Shown: positions 1 to 6,727 of the stretch, one piece after another | How the letters are laid out: each line of letters opens with the position of its first letter | Numbering within the stretch: the stretch's first letter is position 1 | DNA from: Euperipatoides rowelli | Taxonomy: Eukaryota; Onychophora; Udeonychophora; Euonychophora; Peripatopsidae | Strand: one strand, 5' to 3' | Assembly: GCA_003024985.2 (NCBI GenBank) | Contig: PXIH01S0008229.1 | Length of the DNA stretch: 10,734 nucleotides | The notes under the pieces: generated by a model | The model's database searches: none | Told to the model about the DNA's origin: nothing | What the model saw: the letters and a program-made list of their open reading frames with translations, nothing else | Made by a program: the position numbers and the translations under genes

Positions 1-701
1 AATTTGCAAATACAAAAAAAAAAATTTTTTGCTCTTGGGCTGTTTATTTTTTTTAGTTAATTTGGATACAATATTGTTTAAAAATGATCCTTATCCTTAA
101 CCCAAACCTTACCCTAAGGAAAAGTATGGATAAAATATAATTTTCTTGGAAATGAAAATGAAAAAAAATAGTCACAAGTATGGACAATTTTTAGGCTCTA
201 GTTCAATTTAGATAACTTCATATTGATGGCATTCTTTTTCTCTTCCTTGAGAAACTTAAAGATTGCCCTAACTATTCATTTTGCGTTTAACTATCAGTGT
301 TAGAATAATATTGTGTATGCATAAAAAATATACAATACCGATAAGTTTTATGAGGATTGTAAATATCAAGACAAGAATTTTGTAAAACCACATTCATTTT
401 CCTCAGAAACAATAAAGATTTTAAAATGTAAATGTCATTGCTTATATTTTAAAATGTTTGATAATTAAAAAAAAAAAAGAAATTATTATACAGTAATTGT
501 CTTAATTTTACAGGATATAAATATTAATTTTATTGGTATGTAACATTTTAATTGAAATACAGTAATGTAAAATTAAAATTGCACTCAGCAGTTTTTAACG
601 TTAATAGTTAATCCAGACATGGTTATACAGTAGCATTTAACATAACATGCATTAGGATAAATTGATTTCCAATCAAATTATTCATTCATATAGTCGATTC
701 A
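1..701. other. Non-coding A/T-rich DNA, no gene seen
   Basis: There are no open frames with codon-like composition and no recognisable element. A short C-rich stretch near 97-118 (TTAACCC, CCTTACCCTAAGG) is faintly telomere-like but too short and irregular to call. Confidence 0.6.
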
Positions 702-776
702 TTTAAAGGTCACACACAATGTTAATTATTTTCTTTTTAGCTATTGATTTTTAAAGACTTATAAAAAATTGAAAAA
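702..776 (+). repeat. Possible third, more diverged copy of the A/T-rich dispersed repeat
   Basis: TTTAAAGGTCA, then ATTATTTTCTTTTTA, then ATTGATTTTTAAAGA and TAAAAAATT follow the same order and spacing as the copies near 3098 and 3905. The A/T richness makes chance similarity plausible. Confidence 0.3.
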
Positions 777-1170
777 TATTTTGTAAATATTTTTTTTAAA
801 AAAAAAAAACTTTATTTAAAAACTAAATTAATTTTCTTATCCTCCATCTAAAATTACATGTTGTGTTAAAAAAAAACTCTTTAACAACAATAATATTTTG
901 TTGATGTCACTGACAGTAAATAAACTGCCTAGCAACAAAGCATTGAGTTCTATCTTTACATTGAACTTTGATTTAGTTTTATTAAATATTTGATAACACA
1001 CTTTATTGGACACATTGACGTTGAATTTAAATGTGTCATCAGCAGTAGACAATGATGGCTTGTTATCAAAGTATCATTATTAAATAAGCTGGACACTCTG
1101 AGATTCAAATGTTTACTGGTTTAGGTAAGAATAATAGTAATATTTAGTGGTTATCATATGTAAGGTTACC

Positions 1171-1349
1171 GGACACTTGGCCAACAGTTTTTTTCACCAA
1201 CGGATGTTTGGCCAAATGAACATTGAGCCAACAGGCGTTCGGTCGAATTGACAATAACAAATAATAATATAATATCCATATTTCCACTCGACCAAATATC
1301 CATTTGGCCAAACATCCAATGATAAAATGTCCGTTGACCAACTGTCTGT
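1171..1349. repeat. Fold-back element built from regularly spaced TTGGCCAA-like cores
   Basis: GGATGTTTGGCCAAATG (1202-1218) is perfectly complementary in inverted order to 1301-1317. Flanking cores are also mirrored about the same centre near 1259: 1177-1184 with 1334-1341 (TTGGCCAA and TTGACCAA), and 1223-1231 with 1288-1296. Core spacing is 31, 15 and 15 bp on the left and 16 and 30 bp on the right. The arms are about 75 bp with an A/T-rich centre, so it is probably a miniature fold-back transposon or an inverted minisatellite. No protein is encoded. Boundaries are approximate. Confidence 0.65.
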
Positions 1350-1366
1350 CATTTATCTGGTCACGA

Positions 1367-1382
1367 TATGTAGGCCTACATA
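1367..1382. repeat. Perfect 16-bp palindrome TATGTAGGCCTACATA
   Basis: The sequence is its own reverse complement. TAGGCCTA-type strings are, to my recollection, abundant in some echinoderm genomes. Related partial strings occur at about 1709 (GGGCCTAT) and about 6005-6018 (GCCTATATAGCCTA). It lies just outside the fold-back element. Confidence 0.5.
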
Positions 1383-3097
1383 GTAGTGATGGAGTAGAAA
1401 ATAATTATAGTAGTGAATGTCTTTTAATATTAAAACTATATTATATAGATAAATAAACACTTTAATTTTTATACATCTTGTATTTTTTAATTTATTTTTT
1501 ACTAAAATTCATTTTTAATTCAACAATGTAGAAATCCATAATTATAGTAAATAGACTGCAGATATTTGATAAAAATGTCCAATAGACCATGGCACTCTAG
1601 GATTAAAACAGTATTAATTATTATATAAAAATAGTATTAATACTTAGCGGGATACTATATTTTTGTTACTATTTCACGTTGTGGAGCCTGTATATTTAGT
1701 TAAAATATAGGGCCTATATTTTTTTTTCATTTGTTATTCTACATTAATTTCAATATTAATAGAAAATAAAGCAATAAAAGTCTCTGTGATAAATTAGCTT
1801 AGTTATTCAAATTAGTTTATTTTGGATATCTGATTTTAATGAATAAAAGAAATAAAGATGTTGTCCGGAAATTATAGCTATGTGTAACCAAACCATAATG
1901 TGTTTTCTCTGTGGTCTAATAGCATAATAATTACAAATCGGGCTTTGTTCGTAGCATTTTTATTATATATTCATGCCAGACCCTGTTAAATAGAATAAGT
2001 AAATTTGAAACACATGTTAAATAATTAAACTTAAATATGCTAATCAAATAAAATAAGTCTAGCAATGCAGCCAATATCTATTTTTTAATGAGTCTTCTAA
2101 TCTTTTATTATAGATACAGTACTATGATGATGTGTAATTAAAAATCATTGGAATCACATCTTGTTTTTAGCATTTAGCATTGTTTTCAGCCATTGATCAT
2201 AATACAAATATGCTGGACAGCAACAGACTATAGTCAAGCAAGGTTGTCCCCTTTTAACAAAACAACCATCTTTAAAGTATTCATGGCAAAGGATGGAATA
2301 TTTGACTAATAAAAACTTTTTATTTTTGCAACACAGCATCCAATACTTTTTTTTATGTTTGAAATAATGAAAAAAAAGTTGTAATAATTTTTGCAGTTTA
2401 AGGCACAACAGTAAAAAAACACACTAAAGCATTTTCTATAAGCAATAAACATTTTAAACAGTAGAAATCTTATTGATCTTACTAATGATGTCAAAAATTT
2501 ATTGAATTTAGCTCCACCATGTGGATACTAAATGCAATACTATTTTCATGGGGAGTAGCCATATACTGTATTTTAATTTTGTTACTGGGATTTTTTTTAT
2601 CTTGTTTTAAAAGATATAGGCTAATAATAATCATGAGGTGGGCTTTTATTTTCATTTCGTGTGACTTTAAATTTTAAGAATTTCAAGTAAAATTGGTTTT
2701 AATAATTAAAATGTTAACATTAAAAAAAACTAGTCATCATGCCGAATCAAGTTACCTTTTGTTATTTTTGTTATTAAATTTTCAATGACAGGTATTTGAA
2801 GATGATAGACAGTGATGGAATATTTGCTTGTCAGAAAAATTATTTTTGAAACTGAGAAAAAGTTCATAACAAATATATGGATGAAAGGGTTATGGCATAA
2901 AAAGTTTGTGCACTCCTATTAAACATTTTAAGTGGATTGGGCAATTTTACATCCAATATGCCAATATTATGTGGCCAAGTAGATTTTGTAATGTACACTT
3001 AGTTATTTGCCCTACCCCACATTGAGGTAACAGTCATCTACAGTATATTTCATAAAAACTTTTTTTTTCATTTTCAATCAAAATTTACATTACAGTA
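1383..3097. other. Non-coding A/T-rich DNA, no gene seen
   Basis: This is a long stretch of homopolymer runs and A/T-rich sequence. A minus-strand frame at 2154-2408 codes for 84 Lys/Cys/Tyr-rich residues that I cannot match to any family and take as chance. No transposon ends are recognised. Confidence 0.55.
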
Positions 3098-3190
3098 CTT
3101 TATAGGTCAAATGTAATGGATTTTTATTATTTTTTTTTTATTGATTTTCAAAGATAATTACTAAAAAAAATTCCACTGGAAAAAAATAAT
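3098..3190 (+). repeat. A/T-rich dispersed repeat, copy 1
   Basis: This copy matches the reverse complement of 3905-3992. About 21 of 24 positions agree in the block starting TATAGGTCAAATGTAATGG, and about 28 of 32 in the block around ATTTTCAAAGAT and CTAAAAAAAAT. The linker between the blocks varies. With its partner it brackets the tandem repeat. Confidence 0.6.
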
Positions 3191-3411
3191 TTAAAATGCA
3201 TAAAAAAAGTTATTTAAAGATAAAATTAAGACTATTGCTATCATCAGACTGAGATTACAAATTGAATCTTTCACATTTTTTGGGGATTTGAGATTATTTT
3301 GATGATATAATTCTTTCTACAGCTGTTTTCTTTGTAGTGATTTAACATGTAAATAGAGGTATGTTCAACTTGTATTAAAATTTTTTTAAAAAAAAAAAAA
3401 AAAAATTGAAT

Positions 3412-3797
3412 CATAATAGCACAAAGGATGAATTTGATTATGATTTTTTACAAGTATTTAAACAATTAGTCCATAGGATTTCCAGCCTTGAGCTGACAAA
3501 GATAGTGAATCAGCATCATTTGATATTGATATTGTCTGCTATATGGACCATAATAGCACAAAGGATGAATTTGATTATGATTTTGTACAAGTATTTAAAC
3601 AATTAGTCCATAGGATTTCCAGCCTTGAGCTGACAAAGATAATAAATATTCTATAGTTAAGTATAGCAATCTCTATTCATCTCTTGATTATGATTCTGTA
3701 CAAGTATTTAAACAATTAGACCATAGGATTTCCAGCCTTGAGCTGACAAAGATAATAAATATTCTATAGTTAAGTATAGCAAGCGCTATTCATCTCT
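3412..3797. repeat. Near-identical tandem repeat, three units of 137, 135 and 114 bp
   Basis: The core block of 70 bp (TTGATTATGATT... to ...GCTGACAAAGAT) occurs at 3434-3503, 3571-3640 and 3684-3753, with only one or two substitutions between neighbours. A 22-bp leader (CATAATAGCACAAAGGATGAAT) precedes cores 1 and 2 identically but is missing before core 3. Cores 2 and 3 are followed by the same 43-bp tail (two substitutions), while core 1 is followed by an unrelated 45-bp tail (3504-3548). The period is 137, then 113. A 66-codon frame through the repeat is a by-product, not a gene. Confidence 0.9.
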
Positions 3798-3904
3798 AAA
3801 CAATGACATCACAAAATATCTCCCCTGGTGTGTACAGTGGACAATGTTTTAATTGGGAGGAGCTAAGACAATTATTTTAAAAATTGAATTGTAAATAACT
3901 TTTT

Positions 3905-3992
3905 TTTTTTCTGGCGGATATTTTTTTTAGAAAAAATCTTTGAAAATTAATAATAAAATTTTTTTAAAATCTATTACATTTGGCCTTTAAGC
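3905..3992 (-). repeat. A/T-rich dispersed repeat, copy 2 (inverted)
   Basis: On the minus strand it reads TAAAGGCCAAATGTAATAG, then ATTTTCAAAGAT, then CTAAAAAAAAT, in the same order and spacing as 3098-3190. Either these are two insertions of one family or the outer arms of a single roughly 900-bp element. Confidence 0.6.
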
Positions 3993-4578
3993 TAATGACA
4001 AATGTTAATCTCTGTTTTAATATCAATCTGCATTTTATTCTGAAAATTTCATATTTTTTTAAAAAAAAAAACAAGTATACGCTTAAGATTTTACATTAAT
4101 TTCATTTGAGACATGATATAAGTTAACTTAATAGGAACTGTTGCTTCAAGCAGTCAATCTAAGTTTATATTCAATTACAAATTCATCTGAGAAAATCTTT
4201 ATTCCACCCACCCCATTTATATCATGTCCATAGTTAACAATCTCTGTTTGCATTATTAGTGATAAAACTTGAGACTTTGCTTGGATGTTGTTCTGTATTG
4301 TATCAAGTCATTTATGCAATTATTAATTTTTTTTTAAATTACTAAATGCATGAATGACCATTTTTAGTTTAACTGCCCCTTCATTGCTTGTGTTTCATTT
4401 TTAATTTCTTGATTCATTTCAGCCAAACCATTCATTATTATTTGGACTAACTAAAATAATTTAGATGTAACTGTTATATCATTCTACATATGTAGAAATA
4501 TTTAATAAATATTTGATTTTTCTAATATCCGTTTTCCTTACATAAATTTTTCTTTAATCTATTTGTACAAAGTTTAAA
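3993..4578. other. Non-coding A/T-rich DNA, no gene seen
   Basis: The stretch has T-run/A-run junctions (near 4053-4071) like those at about 783 and 3381, and a single TGCATG at 4347. Nothing coding or structural stands out. Confidence 0.55.
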
Positions 4579-4580
4579 TA

Positions 4581-4651
4581 CAGGGTGTTTGAGAATTAAC
4601 TAAACCAAAAGTCATATTCACAAGCCGTTTGTTGCAATTTGTTTATCAACT
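4581..4651 (+). repeat. Left terminal inverted repeat of the transposon
   Basis: This is the 71-bp arm that matches the reverse complement of 5124-5197. The best blocks are GGTGT near the tip, AAAAGTCATAT in the middle and TTTGTTTATCAACT at the inner end. Several small indels and substitutions separate the arms, so the insertion is not recent. Confidence 0.8.
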
Positions 4652-4685
4652 CTAACATTTTTTTTTACATGTCATTAGTAGCTCT

Positions 4686-5118
4686 CTACATGTGACCTTT
4701 TTGTTCATCACATCTGACACTCAATTTCATACCATGTGTTGGCCAGCACATGTTACCTTTGGCATCTGTTATTTGAGTCTTATGAACATTAATGTTTGGT
4801 ACAGTTGTGCAGTAAATCATGTCAGTAACAGAACCCCACAAAAAAATCAACTGGAGTTATGTCAGGTTTGGGTGATGTTGAATGATGACCTTGACTTATA
4901 GTCTGCAGTAAACTCGCAGTCTCCTTGAACTTTTTCATCCATGCATAAATTCTTGTTACACTTGATGGTTCTTTCCCATACGTTGTTCGATATTTGTGCT
5001 GAACAGTTAATGGAAATTTCATTTCGGCCAGCCACAGCAAACATTGTGCTTTTTCTTGTATGGACGCCATTTGCATTAATATGCTTTGTGGTGCCATCTT
5101 TCGTACACCAAAAAACAT
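4686..5118 (-). pseudogene. Broken transposase: N-terminal DUF4817 helix-turn-helix joined to a frameshifted C-terminal catalytic end
   Basis: From the ATG at 5118 the minus strand encodes 98 residues ending at 4822. Residues about 17-75 (ASIQEKAQCLLWLAEMKF..., then TYGKEPSS, IYAWMKKFKETAS) match the DUF4817 DNA-binding region often found at the start of mariner-like transposases in invertebrates. This is immediately followed by PDITPVDFF, which resembles the segment carrying the third catalytic Asp of mariner-type D,D,D/E transposases. The whole stretch with the first two catalytic Asp residues is absent, which implies a deletion near 4867-4880. Just after VDFF a net one-base shift occurs. 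The family's C-terminal end continues in another frame (4838 to a TAG at 4686), with WGSV, VPNIN and KLSVRCDEQKGH recognisable. It cannot be an active transposase, but the DNA-binding part is uninterrupted. Family naming is from memory of typical sequences. Confidence 0.8.
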
Positions 5119-5123
5119 TTTTC

Positions 5124-5197
5124 AGTTGATAAACAAACTGAAGTCAACGGTTTATGGATATGACTTTTGTTTCATGAGTTCGTTCTTGGACACCATG
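5124..5197 (-). repeat. Right terminal inverted repeat of the transposon
   Basis: This is the 74-bp arm complementary to 4581-4651. The inner edge (AGTTGATAAAC, from 5124) lies just upstream of the minus-strand ATG at 5118, so the transposase reading frame starts immediately inside the repeat. Confidence 0.8.
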
Positions 5198-5313
5198 TAG
5201 TTTATCTGATGGCTTTGGTTGTGCAGTGTATCATGAAATCTACTATTTAATAAATGTTTTTCAAGTTCCTACTAACAACTGTACATTGTGGTGATGCTGA
5301 CATCTCGTCTTTC

Positions 5314-5390
5314 TTAACCCTTTAGAGTCCATTGTAACCATTCTCAAGGCTAAAAGCAATCAGCTGGTCACATGGACTCTAAAAGGTTAC
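5314..5390. mobile_element. Short hairpin element, possible piggyBac-type miniature transposon
   Basis: TAACCCTTTAGAGTCCAT (5315-5332) is the inverted complement of 5372-5389 with one mismatch. The stem continues inward (TGTAACCA against TGGTCACA) to about 25 bp around a 24-nt loop. The left end sits in TTAA followed by CCC, which fits piggyBac insertions (TTAA target, C/G-rich tips). The right flank is TTAC, one base off. Alternatives are a solo fold-back sequence or a small-RNA precursor. Confidence 0.5.
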
Positions 5391-6255
5391 ACTCTCTCCA
5401 ACATTATATCTCTGGTACATTGTACCTTATTGGTTCTGCATGGCATCCAGACAAAAATTCATTTTAATTTTATCATTTTTATTATTATTTTCTTTTTTTT
5501 TTTAAATCTAAAATTAATTTGAAAATGCATGTCTCGGTTCCAAAGTAATTTGAAGTGGAAATTTAATTTCATTTTGGTCTAAATCATAGCATTTAGCAAA
5601 TGCTTGCGACTTACTAAGGAAATATTAAATCTCTAATGCATTTCCTCAATTAACTAGTAAAGAATGGAAGGAAGGTATTAAAAAAAAAAAAAATTTGTAG
5701 AGTGTCTTGTCTCTCCTTTTTTAACATTGACAAGTCTTTAATTAATTGTTAGTAATTTATCGTATAAATTTTACCTTAGTAAGTGATAAGAAGGGGATAT
5801 ATAAATAAGAATTTAAGATTTGTTACTCACCCCTCCTCCCTCTATTTATTTGTAAAGAATGAAAACAAATGTAGGAATTACATAATTTAAAAATTGTGAT
5901 ATTTCCTGAATTTCAACTGTCACAACTATTCCATCACGAATATATAAATTATTGCTATGCATAACTATTACCATATGTTGTATATTGTGTCAATATTTAG
6001 ATTAGCCTATATAGCCTACTGTATGTTGTTGATCGATCAGAATATTTAGATTTATATGTTGTCGATCAATTGAATATAGAATATAATCATGAATATTAAA
6101 TTGTTGAAGTCTTTATCAACATCCATTCATTGGTAGATAGTGTTTAAAAAAAATTGATAGTTTTATATTTTGGAACCAGACTATTTTTCTAATCATTCCC
6201 CCTCCCCCTCAATTACAATAAATTCTAATAATTGTTGGATGAACAGTGATGATGT
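5391..6255. other. Probable intron sequence, no gene seen
   Basis: The DNA is A/T-rich with pyrimidine-rich patches (about 5829-5842 and 6197-6210). A weak duplication pairs TTGATCGATCA with TTGTCGATCAATTG at about 6029-6071. Single TGCATG hexamers lie at 5437 and 5526. No exon is seen. Confidence 0.55.
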
Positions 6256-6303
6256 TGCATGCATGTTGTTTGGTATGCATGGCTCATGCATGATTTTTGC
6301 ATG
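6256..6303 (+). promoter_or_regulatory. Cluster of five TGCATG (RBFOX-type) hexamers upstream of the exon
   Basis: TGCATG occurs at 6256-6261, 6260-6265, 6276-6281, 6287-6292 and 6298-6303. UGCAUG is the established binding sequence of RBFOX splicing factors. The cluster lies about 420 bases upstream of the acceptor at 6727, on the same strand as the gene, where RBFOX binding in studied animals often represses the downstream exon. Isolated copies occur elsewhere (4347, 5437, 5526, 9289, 9709), but nowhere else are they clustered. Part of the density comes from the self-overlapping GCATGCATG string. Confidence 0.5.
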
Positions 6304-6714
6304 AGACCACCTTGAAAAATTTTTACATGTTTATTTTGCTTGATGATAATTGTTACTTTTTTCTTCTTCTTCTATAAGTTAGTTATTTAGTAATAAATTA
6401 TTATTTTAGATAAAGCAATAATTTTTAATTCAATCCAAACTATTTAAAGGATAAATATATCAAGAAATCATAATATAATATTAAATTATAAAGTTCTCTT
6501 AAATACAAAAAGTTTCTAAAGGTTGATTTCTCCATAATCTTAATTTATTATGTAATTTAAAGACTGGACATAATTCATTCTACATGAATATTTAATGAAT
6601 TTAGCCAATTATTAATATTTACAGATTACATTATTAAAGTAAATAAATAAATTTTAAATTTTAATTACTATTGTTTGATTAAATTTGTAGGAAACCATTT
6701 TAATTGTATCATCT
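6304..6714 (+). other. Probable intron sequence before the coding exon
   Basis: This is A/T-rich DNA with stop codons in all frames. It includes a TTTACAG at about 6618-6624 that could act as an acceptor, but it is followed within 30 bases by TAA triplets in the frame of the exon. ATTACTA near 6664-6670 could serve as a branch point for the 6727 acceptor. Confidence 0.5.
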
Positions 6715-6727
6715 ATAATATTTTCAG
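6715..6727 (+). other. Probable splice acceptor (3' splice site) of the coding exon
   Basis: The sequence ends TATTTTCAG at 6727, a good animal acceptor, and the codon-like, higher-G+C sequence starts right after it. The preceding 70 bases are A/T-rich. The pyrimidine tract is short. An alternative acceptor, AAATTTGTAG, ends at 6690 and would also be in an open frame, adding about 12 residues. RNA evidence would be needed to choose; I prefer 6727 because of the composition change. Confidence 0.7.

Larger units (their letters stand above)
4581..5197 (-). mobile_element. Internally deleted Tc1/mariner-type DNA transposon carrying a DUF4817 domain
   Basis: The element is 617 bp and begins CAGGGTGTTT. 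Its other end reads CATGGTGTCC on the opposite strand. Both ends are flanked by TA (4579-4580 and 5198-5199), the target duplication of the Tc1/mariner superfamily. Terminal inverted repeats of 71 and 74 bp contain shared blocks such as CAAAAGTCATAT and TTTGTTTATCAACT. Inside, on the minus strand, are the start and the end of a transposase; the middle is missing. It is therefore a non-autonomous deletion derivative that depends on a full-length relative. It lies in the intron or upstream region of the + strand gene, in the opposite orientation. Confidence 0.85.

Noticed and set aside
97-118. Telomere-like TTAACCC and CCTTACCCTAAGG
   Set aside because: Only two irregular units and no array; consistent with chance in a C-poor sequence.
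783-815. T-run followed by A-run (also near 3381 and 4053)
   Set aside because: Shared T(7-8)A(10+) junctions could be insertion tails, but they are low-complexity and have no recognisable body or target duplication.
837-1052. Minus-strand 71-codon open frame
   Set aside because: A/T-rich composition, Asn/Lys/Phe/Leu-rich product, no recognisable motif, and no splice or promoter context.
2154-2408. Minus-strand 84-codon open frame with Cys-rich and Tyr-rich parts
   Set aside because: Not similar to any family I know, low-complexity Lys/Leu/Phe start and no supporting signals. A decayed transposon fragment cannot be excluded.
2792-2850. Possible small exon after TTCAATGACAG, with an EF-hand-like IDSDG string
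   Set aside because: The frame closes at a TGA within about 60 bases and no splice donor follows. The resemblance is too short to mean anything.
6029-6071. Repeated GATCGATCA and GTCGATCAATTG strings
   Set aside because: Short and imperfect, with no larger unit around them; not called as a repeat.
6675-6727. N-terminal 17 residues of the long open frame
   Set aside because: The frame begins with TTG rather than ATG and the stretch is A/T-rich up to a TTTTCAG acceptor, so it is most likely intron.
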